Shown here: positions 44,221 to 54,442 of the stretch, in pieces
Layout of the letters: the number at the start of each line of letters is the position of its first letter
How positions within the stretch are numbered: the first letter of the stretch is position 1
Source: Janthinobacterium sp. J1-1
Lineage (GTDB): Bacteria; Pseudomonadota; Gammaproteobacteria; Burkholderiales; Burkholderiaceae_D
Assembly (NCBI RefSeq): GCF_030944405.1
Contig: NZ_CP132339.1
Coordinates: 2,480,001 to 2,544,000, forward strand
Direction of reading: 5' to 3'
Length of the DNA: 64,000 nt
Notes under the pieces: model-generated
The model's input: the letters and a program-made list of their open reading frames with translations, nothing else
Told to the model about the DNA's origin: nothing
The model's database searches: none
Translations under genes and position numbers: made by a program

Positions 44221-45497
44221 TCCCGATCAAAGTCGCCGGCAGCATCGCCCGGCCGGGCAGCAAGCCTGCCAACACCCCAGTGCCGCAGGACGGCATATCC
44301 GGCGCCGCCGGCGCGGCCCTGCGCTATCTGCAGCCGGGCGCCCTGAACCTGACGGCCTTGCCGCCGCTGTCGCTGTACATCCATTTTCCGTGGTGCGTCA
44401 AGAAATGCCCGTACTGCGACTTCAATTCGCACGAGGTAAGGCAGGAGCAGGGCTTTCCGGAAGAGGAATACCTGGCGGCGCTGCGGCTGGACCTGGAAAT
44501 GGCGCTGCCGCTGATCTGGGGCCGCAGGATCCACACCATTTTTATCGGCGGCGGCACGCCCAGCCTGATGTCGGCGGCCGGACTGGACCGGCTGATGTCG
44601 GACGTGCGCACCTTGCTGCCGCTGGAGCCGGACTGCGAAATCACCATGGAAGCCAATCCCGGTACCTTCGAGACGGAAAAATTCAAGTCGTACCGGGCCA
44701 GCGGCGTCAACCGCCTGTCGGTCGGCATCCAGAGTTTCAATGGCCGCCACCTGCATGCGCTGGGCCGCATCCATGACGACAACGAGGCGCGCCGCGCGGT
44801 CGAGATCGCGCATGCGCATTTCGACAATTTCAACCTCGACCTGATGTACGCGCTGCCGTCGCAGACCCTGGCCGAAGCGCAGGCCGACCTGGAGACGGCG
44901 CTGTCGTTCGCGCCGCCGCATCTGTCGCTGTATCACCTGACACTGGAACCGAACACGCTGTTTGCGAAGTATCCGCCGGTGCTGCCCGACGACGACGAGA
45001 GCGCCGATATCGCCGACATGGTGGCCGCGCGCGCCGCGCAGGCCGGCTATGGCCGCTACGAGGTGTCGGCCTATGCCCAGCCGGGCCGCCAGGCGCGCCA
45101 CAACCGCAATTACTGGGAGTTCGGCGACTATCTCGGCATCGGCGCCGGCGCCCATTCGAAGATCTCGTTCCCGCACCGCGTGCTGCGCCAGGCCCGCTAC
45201 AAGCAGCCGCGCGCCTATATGGACGCCGTGCGTGCGGGCAATCCGGTGCAGGAAGAGCGCGAACTGGCGCGCGAGGAAATGGGGTTTGAATTCATGCTCA
45301 ACACCCTGCGCCTGACCGGCGGATTTTCACCGAATTTGTTTGCCGAGCGCACGGGACTGGCGCTGAACGCCATCGAACAGCCGCTCAACGCGGCCGAAGC
45401 GAAGGGCCTGCTGTACCGCGATCACCAGATCATTCGTCCGACCGAGCTGGGCCTTAGCTTCCTTAACGACTTGCAACAGATGTTTTTGGAAGAGTAA
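44217..45497 (+). CDS. hemW: Radical SAM heme chaperone HemW
   Basis: HemW (426 aa) is the coproporphyrinogen-oxidase-like radical SAM protein that binds heme and delivers it to respiratory enzymes. The [4Fe-4S] motif is C60-x3-C64-x2-C67 (FPWCVKKCPYCDF). IGGGTPSLM, EANPGTF and GVNRLSVGIQSF follow. It has HemW's His-rich/Ala features rather than a true HemN length. The first ~48 residues are an extension before the conserved core. The start overlaps rdgB by 4 bases (ATGA), supporting translation coupling. Its stop touches the stop of the convergent gene. Confidence 0.93.
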   Translation: MIPIKVAGSIARPGSKPANTPVPQDGISGAAGAALRYLQPGALNLTALPPLSLYIHFPWCVKKCPYCDFNSHEVRQEQGFPEEEYLAALRLDLEMALPLIWGRRIHTIFIGGGTPSLMSAAGLDRLMSDVRTLLPLEPDCEITMEANPGTFETEKFKSYRASGVNRLSVGIQSFNGRHLHALGRIHDDNEARRAVEIAHAHFDNFNLDLMYALPSQTLAEAQADLETALSFAPPHLSLYHLTLEPNTLFAKYPPVLPDDDESADIADMVAARAAQAGYGRYEVSAYAQPGRQARHNRNYWEFGDYLGIGAGAHSKISFPHRVLRQARYKQPRAYMDAVRAGNPVQEERELAREEMGFEFMLNTLRLTGGFSPNLFAERTGLALNAIEQPLNAAEAKGLLYRDHQIIRPTELGLSFLNDLQQMFLEE

Positions 45498-46652
45498 TCA
45501 CTGCACCCCGGCGGCGCGCAGGCGCCGCAGCTTGGCCGCATACAGCGCGTGGTCGCCGCGGGTCAGGCTTTGCGCCATCGCCAGTTCCAGCTGTTGCCCG
45601 GCTTGCCGCCACTGCCCCAGCTGGGCATGGGCCTGGGCCAGCCAGAAATGGAACTCGTGGTAGTACGGGTCGCGCGCGATCTCGCGCGAGAACAGGGCGA
45701 TGGCCCCCGCGTAATCTTGCCGCTCCATCGCGGCCTTGCCCAAATAGAAGTAATGGAACGGCGGCTGCGGCTGCAGGGCCAGCAGGCGCCGCCGCAACGG
45801 CTGCGCCTGCTCCTCCATGCCGGACGCTTCCAGTGCCTGCGCCAGGTTCGCCAGCAGCACCGTATTGTCCGGCGCGCGCGCCAGCGCATGGGCCAGGGTG
45901 CGCCGGCCCGCTGCGGTATCGCCATGGCGCAGCTGGATCACGCCCAGCGTATTGTAGGCGCCGCTGAACGACGGGTCCTGCACGATGGCGCTCCTGGCCC
46001 ACCAGTAGGCCGCGTGCAACTGGCCCTGGCGCATGGTTTCGGCGGCGCGGTTATTCATGTACATGGCCAGGATGGTCGCCTCGCTCAGCTCGCGCGTACG
46101 GTAGCCGGCCACGTCTTTCGAGGGCAGGAAGTCGATCACCATCATGCCGCTGGCGTCGTAGTTGCCGGGATTGTCATGGCGCTGGCGGCCCAGCACCAGG
46201 TTGACATGGCCGGCGACAAAATACATGTCGCCGCTGCGGCTCCAGCTTTCTTCGCCCAGCACTTCCTGGTAGCGCACGGAAAGTCCCAGCTCCTGCGCCA
46301 GGGCGGCCGTCATGATCACCAGCGACAGGCAGTTGCCGCTGCGCGCGGCGAAGGTTTCGCTGGCGTTGCGCGTCATCTCGGCATCGTATTCGAGCTTGAG
46401 GCGGGCCTCGTCATACAGTGCGCCATGCAGCGCGGCGCGCGGGTTCTTCAGGCGCGCTTCGCGCCGCACATCGGTGCGCAGGTATTGGCGCATGGCGTCA
46501 TCGAGGGCGAACACCTGGCCCGCATCGACCGCGATGGCCGGCGCAAAGGCGCTGTCGGTGAAGATCGGGGGGATGCTGGCCGGCGGCGCGGCGCAGGCGG
46601 CCAGCAGCGCGCATGTCAGCGCAGTGATGAAGGTACCGAGATGGCGGCGCAT
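45498..46652 (-). CDS. Lipoprotein with transglutaminase-like and TPR domains
   Basis: A 384-aa protein. The signal peptide has a lipobox (LLAAC, cysteine near residue 20). Residues about 80-200 look like a transglutaminase/SirB1-like fold, with candidate catalytic residues Cys in RSGNCLSLVIM, His in AGHVNLVL and Asp in MMVIDFLPS. Residues about 205-375 are TPR repeats (PSFSGAYNTLGVIQLRHGDTAAGRRTLAHAL and following). Function is unknown. Such proteins often act in envelope maintenance. The stop is immediately adjacent to the hemW stop with no spacer. Confidence 0.78.
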   Translation of the reverse strand: MRRHLGTFITALTCALLAACAAPPASIPPIFTDSAFAPAIAVDAGQVFALDDAMRQYLRTDVRREARLKNPRAALHGALYDEARLKLEYDAEMTRNASETFAARSGNCLSLVIMTAALAQELGLSVRYQEVLGEESWSRSGDMYFVAGHVNLVLGRQRHDNPGNYDASGMMVIDFLPSKDVAGYRTRELSEATILAMYMNNRAAETMRQGQLHAAYWWARSAIVQDPSFSGAYNTLGVIQLRHGDTAAGRRTLAHALARAPDNTVLLANLAQALEASGMEEQAQPLRRRLLALQPQPPFHYFYLGKAAMERQDYAGAIALFSREIARDPYYHEFHFWLAQAHAQLGQWRQAGQQLELAMAQSLTRGDHALYAAKLRRLRAAGVQ

Positions 46653-46749
46653 GGTCTCTCCCGCACAGGCGCCGTTTGAGCTACCGTAGGCGGCGCGCCT
46701 GGCCCACCTGCCATCAGTATTGGCACGGGAAATGCCGCTGTCAATGTCT

Positions 46750-48471
46750 TTAAAACTCTTCCCAGTCCTGCTCCCCGGCCGGCATGGCGGGCGCCTTGCG
46801 CGGCGCGGGGTGGGCCGCCAGGGCCGGTTTCGCGGCGCTCTTGCGTGGCGCCGCCGCCGTCACATGCCTGGCATGCACGGCGGGACGCGGCTTCACGGAA
46901 GCCGGCGCGCTCACCGCCAGCGGCTGCTCCAGCTTGAAGCCGCAAGCCACCTGCGCCAGGCGCGCCGCCTGGTCCTGCATGCTTTCGGCGGCGGCCGCCG
47001 CTTCTTCCACCAGCGCGGCGTTCTGCTGGGTCACCTGGTCCATCTGCGCGATGGCCTGGTTGACCTGGTCGATGCCCATGCTCTGCTCGGCGCTGGCCGA
47101 GGTGATCTCGGCCATGATGTCGGTCACGCGGCGCACGCTGTCGACCACCTCGTTCATGGTGCTGCCGGCCTGCTGCACCAGCCGGCTGCCGCCGTTGACC
47201 TGCGCCACCGAGTCGTCGATCAGGCTCTTGATCTCCTTCGCCGCACTGGCGGACCGTTGGGCCAGGTTGCGTACTTCGGTGGCGACCACGGCAAAGCCGC
47301 GCCCCTGTTCGCCGGCGCGCGCCGCTTCCACGGCCGCGTTCAGCGCCAGGATGTTGGTCTGGAAGGCGATGCCGTCGATCACGCCGATAATGTCGACGAT
47401 CTTTTTCGACGAGGCATCGATGGCGCCCATGGTGTCGACCACCTGGCCGACGATGCCGCCGCCCCGTTCCGCCACTTCCGAGGCGGACAGGGCCAGCTGG
47501 TTGGCCTGGCGCGCATTGTCGGCGTTCTGCTTCACGGTCGAGGTCAGCTCTTCCATCGAGGAGGCGGTTTCTTCCAGCGAGCTCGCTTGCTGTTCCGTGC
47601 GCGACGACAGGTCCTGGTTGCCGGCCGCAATTTCACTCGATGCCGTGGCGATCGCGTGGGTGCCCGTCTGCACCTGCGACACGACGTTGGTCAGCGCATC
47701 GTTCATGCCTTTTAGCGCGCGCATCAGGTCGCCCACTTCATCGCGCGTGGCGTGGCCGAAGGTGGTGCGCAGGTCGCCCTCGGCGACGGTGGTGGCCACC
47801 GCGATGGCCGCCTGCAGCGGCTGCGTGATCGAGCGTGTGATCAGCCACGCGCACAGGCTGCCGAAGACGATCATCAGGCCGGCCAGGATGGCGGTCAGGG
47901 TCAGGCTGCGGGTATTGGCCTGCTCGATCGCCAGGGCGGTGTCGTCGATGGCCTGGCGCTGCTGGGCCAGGAAACCCTGGACCTTGGCCTGGTAGGCTTC
48001 GGCGGCCGGCATGTACTGCTGGGTGTAGGCGCGCTCGGCGTCCGCGGCCTGGCCGGTTTTCTTGGCCGCCATCACCGCCTGCTTGGCCTCCTGGTACACG
48101 CCGCGCACCTGCATCACCGAGGCAAAAGTGGCTTTTTCCTGCTCGGTCGACAGCATGCCCTCCACCTGTTTCAGCAGTCCGCCCCCCTTCTTGGTGCCGG
48201 CCGCGATGGCATCGGCAAACGTCACCGACAAGCTCTCGTCCGAACTTTTGGCGATCAGCGAGGTGCGCTCCACCGCCGAATAGATCAGCAGGTACAGGTC
48301 GGACGCCAGGCGCTCCTTGGCCAGCGGCTTTTCCATCATGGCGCGCGTCGCCTGGGCGTTGCCCCAGGCGCTGATCACGGAAAACGAGGTGCACACGATG
48401 GCCAGCAGCAGCACCACGGCAAAGCCGATCGCCAGGCGGGCGCCGATGCGGATGTTCGAGAGTGTTTTCAT
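46750..48471 (-). CDS. Methyl-accepting chemotaxis protein
   Basis: A 573-aa chemoreceptor of the Tar/Tsr topology: TM1 at about residues 12-34, a four-helix periplasmic sensor, TM2 at about 191-213, HAMP, and the cytoplasmic signalling domain. The kinase-contact tip is highly conserved ([48 protein letters not shown]). The C-terminus ends DWEEF, resembling the NWETF pentapeptide that tethers CheR and CheB, after a low-complexity Ala/Pro/Lys linker. The ligand is not predictable. No other che genes except cheV are in the window. Confidence 0.94.
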   Translation of the reverse strand: MKTLSNIRIGARLAIGFAVVLLLAIVCTSFSVISAWGNAQATRAMMEKPLAKERLASDLYLLIYSAVERTSLIAKSSDESLSVTFADAIAAGTKKGGGLLKQVEGMLSTEQEKATFASVMQVRGVYQEAKQAVMAAKKTGQAADAERAYTQQYMPAAEAYQAKVQGFLAQQRQAIDDTALAIEQANTRSLTLTAILAGLMIVFGSLCAWLITRSITQPLQAAIAVATTVAEGDLRTTFGHATRDEVGDLMRALKGMNDALTNVVSQVQTGTHAIATASSEIAAGNQDLSSRTEQQASSLEETASSMEELTSTVKQNADNARQANQLALSASEVAERGGGIVGQVVDTMGAIDASSKKIVDIIGVIDGIAFQTNILALNAAVEAARAGEQGRGFAVVATEVRNLAQRSASAAKEIKSLIDDSVAQVNGGSRLVQQAGSTMNEVVDSVRRVTDIMAEITSASAEQSMGIDQVNQAIAQMDQVTQQNAALVEEAAAAAESMQDQAARLAQVACGFKLEQPLAVSAPASVKPRPAVHARHVTAAAPRKSAAKPALAAHPAPRKAPAMPAGEQDWEEF

Positions 48472-48779
48472 GGTGTCTTTTGGTTACAGTAATCAATAAA
48501 GCATTCTCTATTGGAAATGCTACATGGGCATGACGATGGCGCATGGCTGGCGCCATGTTCGAAGCTGCTGCGGCTGCGGGGCCGAAGGGTATCCGGCCGA
48601 AAGATTCGGAAGGCGGGGATGGGGCCTAAAAGCTGGAAAAAATGAAAATAAGCAAAAAAGCCATGCCTTGGATCAAGAAAACAAAGGGTGGCAATGTGCG
48701 AATCCTACCATGGAGATTTGACTGCCGGTATGAAAAACGCCCCGCCCTGGTGCGTCCGGGAGCGGCTGTTGTTTTTCGC
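48472..48779. other. Region between the chemoreceptor and the patatin-like gene
   Basis: 308 bases separate the start of the chemoreceptor gene from the stop of the patatin-like gene, both on the - strand. A short palindrome CCGAA-AGA-TTCGG lies near 48597-48609. No gene and no sigma-28 box for the chemoreceptor were found. Confidence 0.6.
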
Positions 48780-49868
48780 TCAGGCGTGCAGGTCGAGCGC
48801 CTGGCGCAGGTCCGGCTGCTCGGCCCAGTGCGCAAAGGCGGCGGCCATGCGTTCGCTTTCGGCGATGGCGCGGCGCCAGTCGCGCATGCGCGCCGCGTGA
48901 TCCTGGCCGTAATGGGGAAAGTCGCGCCGGTCGGGCAGCTTGCCGTTCGGCAGGCTGGCGACAAAGGCGGGCGAGGGCGAGACCAGGATCATGTTGTCCA
49001 GCGCCGCATCCTGGCCGCGCACGCGGCGCCAGGGCATGGCCTTGTCCAGCCAGCCGGGCACGAGATGGTCGGCAAAATGCGGATACAGCACCAGGTCCGG
49101 CTCGCGCTGGTAGGGCAGGTGCAGGTGGTAATCGACCAGGCCGCCGTCCCAGTAGCGCCCGGGCGGCGCGCCGGCGATATCGTGCACGGCGTCGAGCACC
49201 AGCGGAATCGAACCCGAGGCCAGCAGTGCGTCGCGCAGATTGTCCTGCGCCAAAGGCACGAAGTGGGCATTGAAGGCGTCGAAGCGCGAACGCAGCCAGC
49301 CGGCGCCGTCCGGCCCCGCATGGAACACCACTCTTTCCAGCGAGGCGGCCAGGCGCTCGCGCGCCAGCGCATTGCCGGCTGCGGCCAGCAGAAAGCCGCG
49401 CTTGTCGCGCCATGGCCCGGGGCTGGCCAGGCCCCCGATGCCGCGCACGGCCAGCACGGCCAGGCTGTGCTGCGCGTGCTGCAGCAGCTGCGCATCCTGG
49501 CCGTCGAGCATGGCGTCGAGCAGGGCGCGGCAGGTGCGGCTGACGTGGGCCGGCGTCGGCTTGTCGGGATAGCGCTGGCCCACGTAATCGCGCACCAGGC
49601 GGCGCTGGGCCGCGACCGGGTCGGGAAAGGTGGCCGCCGCCATGCGCCATGCGCCGATCGAGGCGCCGATGAACTGGCGCCGGCGCGGCGCGCGCGGCAG
49701 GAAATCGCCGAACAGCCAGCAGTCCAGCTGGTGCAGGATCAAGCCCTTCGGCCCGCCGGCGGCGGCCGGCACGATGGCGATGTCAAGCGCGCGCAAGCCG
49801 TGCTCGGCAATGCGGGCACGGGCGCGGCGGCCCAGGCGGATGGTGATGGCGGACGTGCTTGGCGACAT
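48780..49868 (-). CDS. Patatin-like phospholipase family protein
   Basis: A 362-aa protein with the patatin catalytic layout: a glycine-rich oxyanion loop (AAAGGPKGL, about residues 36-43), the nucleophile in GASIG (S70), and the catalytic aspartate in YWDGGLVDYH (DGG/DGGL). It has no signal peptide, so it is probably cytosolic. Substrates of this branch are not established. Acyl-ester or phospholipid hydrolysis is inferred. Codon use is very GC-rich. It is divergent from the lipoprotein gene that follows. Confidence 0.83.
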   Translation of the reverse strand: MSPSTSAITIRLGRRARARIAEHGLRALDIAIVPAAAGGPKGLILHQLDCWLFGDFLPRAPRRRQFIGASIGAWRMAAATFPDPVAAQRRLVRDYVGQRYPDKPTPAHVSRTCRALLDAMLDGQDAQLLQHAQHSLAVLAVRGIGGLASPGPWRDKRGFLLAAAGNALARERLAASLERVVFHAGPDGAGWLRSRFDAFNAHFVPLAQDNLRDALLASGSIPLVLDAVHDIAGAPPGRYWDGGLVDYHLHLPYQREPDLVLYPHFADHLVPGWLDKAMPWRRVRGQDAALDNMILVSPSPAFVASLPNGKLPDRRDFPHYGQDHAARMRDWRRAIAESERMAAAFAHWAEQPDLRQALDLHA

Positions 49869-50037
49869 GGGTGCGGCTCGTGGCTGGTAAACAGTTTTCC
49901 ATTGTAGCTTCAGTGGACGGATCAGGCGTGCGACAAATCTTGCCGGTTTTTACTATTATCCGAAGATCAAACATGGCGGAAAGATCAATGCATCCGCCAT
50001 GCCTGCCACGGACTTTCAGAAAGACAAAAACGGATAC

Positions 50038-50850
50038 ATGAGCAAAGCCTACCTGTTATCAAGCACACTGTTCTTCACGACCTTGCTGACCGCTTGCGGT
50101 GGCGGTTCTTCCTCTTCCGGCAGCAGCGACGCTGTCAATCCGGTCACGCCGCCCGTTGCCAGCGGCGACACAGGCAGCATCAGCGCACCTTTTGCCAACA
50201 ATGCCAACGGCCGTTACCTGCTGCTGGCCGTCGCCAGCCAGAGCACCGGTCCGCTCACCACCGTCACGCAAGGCGGCACTGGCGCGCTGAGCGCGATTGC
50301 CGGCACCACCTTCACTGGCACCCCGGCCATCACGCGCGAGATCAGCGGCGACGCCAGCTTTGCGCAAGGGCGCTGGTTTACCGGCACGCTTACCAGCAGC
50401 GGCGGCGCCACCATCATGACGGGCAATAACGCCAGCGCGCACTACACGGCCTACAAGACGCCCGCCAGCCTGCCCGCCAGCGGCAGCCTGGCCTGCGACG
50501 CGGGCAGCTTCACCGCGCCGAGCTATGTGGGCGGCAGCGCGATTGGCCAAAACGCCTATTTCGGCACGGCCGCTGGCCGCGCCACGCTGTCGTTCAGCGC
50601 CGCCGGCGCCGCCTTGTCCATGACGGTCGATGCCAGCGCTGGCGGCAGCACGGGAAGCATCAGCGGCGCGGGCCTGGCAGGCACGCCCGCATCGACGGCG
50701 ATTACCGGTGCCTTCCTCGGCGGCAGCACCGGCACCCTGCTGGCGCTGGGAGACGCCGGCGCCGGACGCTACCTGCTGATCGGCGGCTACAAGGTCACGC
50801 TGGCCAATGGCGCCAACTACCAGGGCGTGGCGACATTCCGCTGTTCCTGA
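50038..50850 (+). CDS. Putative lipoprotein of unknown function
   Basis: A 270-aa protein with a lipoprotein signal peptide (lipobox LTAC, then GGGSSSSG). A beta-rich, Gly/Ser/Thr/Ala-rich mature domain follows with repeated patterns such as SGDTGSISAPFANNANGRYLLLAV and GDAGAGRYLLIGGYKV. The two RYLL segments suggest an internal duplication. The frame is open from 49999, but the ATG at 50038 puts the signal peptide at the N-terminus. Not assigned to a family. Outer-membrane or surface location is inferred from the lipobox. Confidence 0.65.
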   Translation: MSKAYLLSSTLFFTTLLTACGGGSSSSGSSDAVNPVTPPVASGDTGSISAPFANNANGRYLLLAVASQSTGPLTTVTQGGTGALSAIAGTTFTGTPAITREISGDASFAQGRWFTGTLTSSGGATIMTGNNASAHYTAYKTPASLPASGSLACDAGSFTAPSYVGGSAIGQNAYFGTAAGRATLSFSAAGAALSMTVDASAGGSTGSISGAGLAGTPASTAITGAFLGGSTGTLLALGDAGAGRYLLIGGYKVTLANGANYQGVATFRCS

Positions 50851-50864
50851 TCCGGCCGGGCATG

Positions 50865-50906
50865 AAAAAAGCGGCGCCGTGCAGACCGCACGGACGCCGC
50901 TTTTTT
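50865..50906. terminator. Bidirectional terminator between the lipoprotein gene and tal
   Basis: A long stem (GCGGCGCCGTGC with GCACGGACGCCGC, one mismatch) is flanked by six A on the left and six T on the right. It can therefore serve the + strand lipoprotein gene and the - strand tal operon. Confidence 0.9.
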
Positions 50907-50920
50907 ATCGGGTGCGCAGC

Positions 50921-51856
50921 TTAGCGCAACGCCGAGATCAGCTGCTTCAGCTTGCCCGTATCGACGCAGAAGGCGCGGATGCCTTCGGCCAGTTTTTCGG
51001 TCGCCATCGCGTCTTCATTCATCATGAAGCGGAACGATTTCTCATCGAGCGACATCTTGACGATGCTGGCGCCCGGCGCCGCTTCGGCGCTCAGCTTGCG
51101 CGCCACCGGCGCATCGCTGTCGGCCAGCTTTTGCAGCAGGTCGGGGCTGATGGTCAGCAGGTCGCAGCCGGCCAGTTCCAGGATTTGCGAGGTATTGCGG
51201 AAGCTCGCGCCCATCACTTCGGTGGTGTAGCCAAACTTGCGGTAGTAATTGTAGATGCGCTTGACCGACTGCACGCCCGGGTCTTCCGCGCCCAGGTAGT
51301 CGATGCCGGTCGATTTCTTGTACCAGTCATAGATGCGGCCGACGAACGGCGAAATCAGCTGCGCGCCCGCTTCGGCGCAGGCGATCGCCTGCGCCAGCGA
51401 GAACAGCAGGGTCATGTTGCAGCGGATGCCTTCCTTTTCCAGGATCTCGGCGGCGCGGATGCCTTCCCAGGTCGAGGCCATCTTGATCAGCACGCGTTCG
51501 CGCGGGATGCCGGCGTTCGAATACAGGGCGACCAGGTCGCGGCCCTTGGCCACCGTGCCGTCGATGTCGAACGACAGGCGCGCATCGACTTCGGTCGAGA
51601 CACGGCCCGGGATGGTTTGCAGGATCTCGACGCCAAACGCGATCAGCAGGCGGTCGATGATTTCGCCGGTCGAAGCGTTCGGATGGTCGCGCACGGCCTT
51701 TTCCAGCAGCGGCTTGTATTCATCCTTTTGCACGGCCTTCAGGATCAGCGAAGGATTGGTGGTCGCATCGCGCGGCGTGTACGCCTGGATCGACTGGAAG
51801 TCGCCGGTATCGGCCACCACGGTGGTGTACTGTTTGAGTTGTTCTAATTGGTTCAT
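50921..51856 (-). CDS. tal: Transaldolase
   Basis: Transaldolase (311 aa, TalB type) of the pentose phosphate pathway transfers a dihydroxyacetone unit between sugar phosphates. The Schiff-base lysine is K125 in [12 protein letters not shown], and [12 protein letters not shown] is the N-terminal signature. The ATG at 51856 is preferred over the frame to 51958, which overlaps hexR. It is third in zwf-hexR-tal, the order expected for a HexR-controlled glucose operon. A bidirectional terminator follows. Confidence 0.96.
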   Translation of the reverse strand: MNQLEQLKQYTTVVADTGDFQSIQAYTPRDATTNPSLILKAVQKDEYKPLLEKAVRDHPNASTGEIIDRLLIAFGVEILQTIPGRVSTEVDARLSFDIDGTVAKGRDLVALYSNAGIPRERVLIKMASTWEGIRAAEILEKEGIRCNMTLLFSLAQAIACAEAGAQLISPFVGRIYDWYKKSTGIDYLGAEDPGVQSVKRIYNYYRKFGYTTEVMGASFRNTSQILELAGCDLLTISPDLLQKLADSDAPVARKLSAEAAPGASIVKMSLDEKSFRFMMNEDAMATEKLAEGIRAFCVDTGKLKQLISALR

Positions 51857-51902
51857 GGCTGCGCTAGAAAGAAGGGAGGGGCTTGCCGGGCTATTGTACC
51901 GA

Positions 51903-52757
51903 CTAGCCGATAAACGAATCAAACTGCATGTCAAATTCCTGCAGCGCCTTCTGCGCATTCTGCATCTTCTTGCGGAACTCCGGCCCGCGCTGCAGGGCCA
52001 GGCCCACGGCCAGCACGTCGATCACCACCAGGTAGGCTAGGCGCGCCGAGATTGGCGTGTAGGGGTCGGTGTTGAAGATCAGGTCGATCGGGATCAGCAC
52101 GGTGGCCAGGTCCGCCAGCGGCGTGCCCGACGGCGCCAGCACGATCACGTCGGCGCCGCCGCGGCGCGCCAGTTTCACCGAGCGCACCAGGGCCGGGCTG
52201 TTGCCGCGCTGCGAGATGGCGACCAGCGCATCGCCGCCGCGCAGCAGGGCCGCCGCGATGCTGTGGATGTTCGGATCGCTGTAGGCCACCGTCGGCACGC
52301 CCGAGCGGAAGAACTTGTGCTGGGCGTCGGCCGCCACGATGCCCGAGGTACCCTGGCCATAGAATTCGATCTTGCTGGCGCGCGACAGAATGTCGAGCGC
52401 GCGCTGTATCGCTTCCGGGTTCAGGTTGTTGCGCAGGTCGAGCAGGGTATTGATCGAGCGGCTGCAGATTTTATTGACCAGGTCGGCCGCCAGGTCATCC
52501 TGCGCCGGCTGCTCGTTGGCGCCGGGCATGGCCAGCGCCAGCCCCTGCGCCAGGCGCAGCTTGAATTCATGCCAGCCGTCATAGCCCAGGGTGCGGCAAA
52601 AGCGCACCACGGTCGGCTCGGACACCTGCGCGTGTTTCGCCAACGCCGTGATGTTCTGGCTGACCGTCTGGTTCGGCTGTTCCAGCACCGCCAGCGCGAC
52701 CTTTTTCTCCGATTTGGAGAGCGAGTCGAGCTGGGTGCGGATGGAGTCGAGCAGCAT
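51903..52757 (-). CDS. hexR: HexR-type RpiR-family regulator
   Basis: A 284-aa repressor with an N-terminal helix-turn-helix (about residues 35-60, [28 protein letters not shown]). A C-terminal SIS sugar-phosphate-binding domain follows (about 115-250, [23 protein letters not shown], then [21 protein letters not shown]). In Pseudomonas and Shewanella, HexR binds 2-keto-3-deoxy-6-phosphogluconate and represses zwf, edd-eda and gap. It lies 52 bases downstream of zwf. Four HexR-like sites occur upstream of zwf, pgi and edd in this window. Confidence 0.93.
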   Translation of the reverse strand: MLLDSIRTQLDSLSKSEKKVALAVLEQPNQTVSQNITALAKHAQVSEPTVVRFCRTLGYDGWHEFKLRLAQGLALAMPGANEQPAQDDLAADLVNKICSRSINTLLDLRNNLNPEAIQRALDILSRASKIEFYGQGTSGIVAADAQHKFFRSGVPTVAYSDPNIHSIAAALLRGGDALVAISQRGNSPALVRSVKLARRGGADVIVLAPSGTPLADLATVLIPIDLIFNTDPYTPISARLAYLVVIDVLAVGLALQRGPEFRKKMQNAQKALQEFDMQFDSFIG

Positions 52758-52809
52758 CAGGAAACCTTTCTTTCACTGTGCTGCACGTGGACATTAAATA
52801 AGGCGTCCA

Positions 52810-54282
52810 TCAATCTTCCGGTAAAGCTTCTTCACGCCACTGCAAGCCATCGCGCCCGATCAGCGCGCTGGCTGCGGCCGGGCCCCAGGTGCCAGCCGTG
52901 TACGGGATCGGCGCGCTGTCGTTCTGTTCCCAGTTGTCGAGAATCGGTTCGACCCATTCCCAGGCCGCTTCCAGTTCGTCGCCGCGCATGAACAGGGTCA
53001 GCTGGCCGCGCAGGACGTCCAGCAGCAGGCGCTCGTAGGCGTCCATGCGCGGGGTCTTGAACGATTCGCGGAAATCGAGTTCCAGTTCGGCCGGTTTCAG
53101 ACGCATGCCGTCGCCCGGGGTTTTTGCCATCAGGTTCATGCGCAGGCCTTCGTCGGGCTGCAGGCGGATCACCAGGCAGTTCGGCTGGAAGCTGGAGGTC
53201 GGCTGGTTGAAGATCGAGTGCGGGATCTGCTTGAAGCGCACGACGATTTCGGCCAGGCTGTCGGCCATGCGTTTTCCCGTGCGCAGGTAGAACGGCACGC
53301 CGGCCCAGCGCCAGGTGTCGATTTCCGCTTTCAGCGCGACAAAGGTTTCGGTGCGCGAGTGTTGCGGCGCATCCGGCTCGTCGCGGTAGCTCGGCACGGT
53401 GGTGCCGTCGACATGGCCGGCGCGGTACTGGCCGCGCACGATGTTTTGCGCCAGGGTGGTCGGCGTGAATTTTTTCAGCGAGCGCAGCACTTGCAGCTTT
53501 TCATCGCGCACGGCGTCCGGCGCGATCGAGGTCGGCGGTTCCATGGCGACGATGCACAGCAGTTGCAGCAGGTGATTCTGCAGCATGTCGCGCAGCGCGC
53601 CCGAGGTGTCGTAGTAACCCATGCGGTTGCCCACGCCCAGTTTCTCGGCGATGGTGATCTGCACGTCGGAAATCCACTCGCGGCGCCACAGCGGCTCGAA
53701 CAGGATATTGCCGAAGCGCAGGGCCAGCAAGTTCTGCACGGTTTCCTTGCCCAGGTAGTGGTCGATGCGGTAGATCTGCGATTCCTGGAACACCTTGCCC
53801 ACTTCGGCATTGATCTGCTTGGCGCTTGCCAGGTCGCGGCCCAGCGGTTTTTCCAGCACCACGCGCGAATTCGGCGTCACCAGGCCATTTTCTTCCAGGT
53901 TGTCGCAGATCAGCGCGAACAGGTGCGGCGGCGTCGCCAGGTAGTACACGCGCGTCAGGTTGGCATCGCCGCGCAGCGCTTCGACCAGCGGTGCATAGGT
54001 CGAGGCGTCGCTGGCGTTGAGCGATACATACACGATGCGCGCGCAGAACTTGCTCCACGTGGCGGCATTCAGGGTGCTGGCCTTGATGTGCGGGCGGGAA
54101 TTGGTTTCCACCATTTTCAGGAAAGCGTCCTGGCCGCTGTCCTGGCGGCCCACGCAGATGATGCGCGCCGTCGGCGGCAGGTCGTTCGCGACATCGCGCG
54201 CATACATTGCAGGCAGTAATTTACGCATGGCTAAATCGCCGCTGCCGCCAAACAGGACCAGGTCAAAATCGGTAAGAGCCAT
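52810..54282 (-). CDS. zwf: Glucose-6-phosphate 1-dehydrogenase
   Basis: Zwf (490 aa) oxidises glucose 6-phosphate to 6-phosphogluconolactone, the entry to both the Entner-Doudoroff and pentose phosphate routes. The nucleotide-binding motif is FGGSGDLAMRKLLPA, and the substrate site RIDHYLGKETVQNLLALRF is intact. The start at 54282 (ALTDFDLVLFGG) is preferred over 54300. It heads the zwf-hexR-tal operon. The upstream region carries two HexR-like sites. Confidence 0.96.
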   Translation of the reverse strand: MALTDFDLVLFGGSGDLAMRKLLPAMYARDVANDLPPTARIICVGRQDSGQDAFLKMVETNSRPHIKASTLNAATWSKFCARIVYVSLNASDASTYAPLVEALRGDANLTRVYYLATPPHLFALICDNLEENGLVTPNSRVVLEKPLGRDLASAKQINAEVGKVFQESQIYRIDHYLGKETVQNLLALRFGNILFEPLWRREWISDVQITIAEKLGVGNRMGYYDTSGALRDMLQNHLLQLLCIVAMEPPTSIAPDAVRDEKLQVLRSLKKFTPTTLAQNIVRGQYRAGHVDGTTVPSYRDEPDAPQHSRTETFVALKAEIDTWRWAGVPFYLRTGKRMADSLAEIVVRFKQIPHSIFNQPTSSFQPNCLVIRLQPDEGLRMNLMAKTPGDGMRLKPAELELDFRESFKTPRMDAYERLLLDVLRGQLTLFMRGDELEAAWEWVEPILDNWEQNDSAPIPYTAGTWGPAAASALIGRDGLQWREEALPED

Positions 54283-54410
54283 AATATGATGTCGTCGCAA
54301 AAGTAAAGGAGCCGGAGCCGGGAGGGTGCTGATCGCTGACAGCGCTGTGGCGCGCCGCCGCGTTGGTATCGCCGCGTGGTGCCGCAGTCTATGCTACTGT
54401 AAATTCATGG

Positions 54411-54425
54411 TGTAAATTTACTACG
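54411..54425. promoter_or_regulatory. HexR-like operator 1 upstream of zwf
   Basis: Read on the - strand the 15-mer is CGTAGTAAATTTACA, close to a TGTARTWWWNYTACA palindrome of the published HexR type (14 of 15 positions, quoted from memory). It is 129 bases upstream of the zwf ATG. Confidence 0.6.
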
Positions 54426-54442
54426 TAGAACTGGCAATTGCA

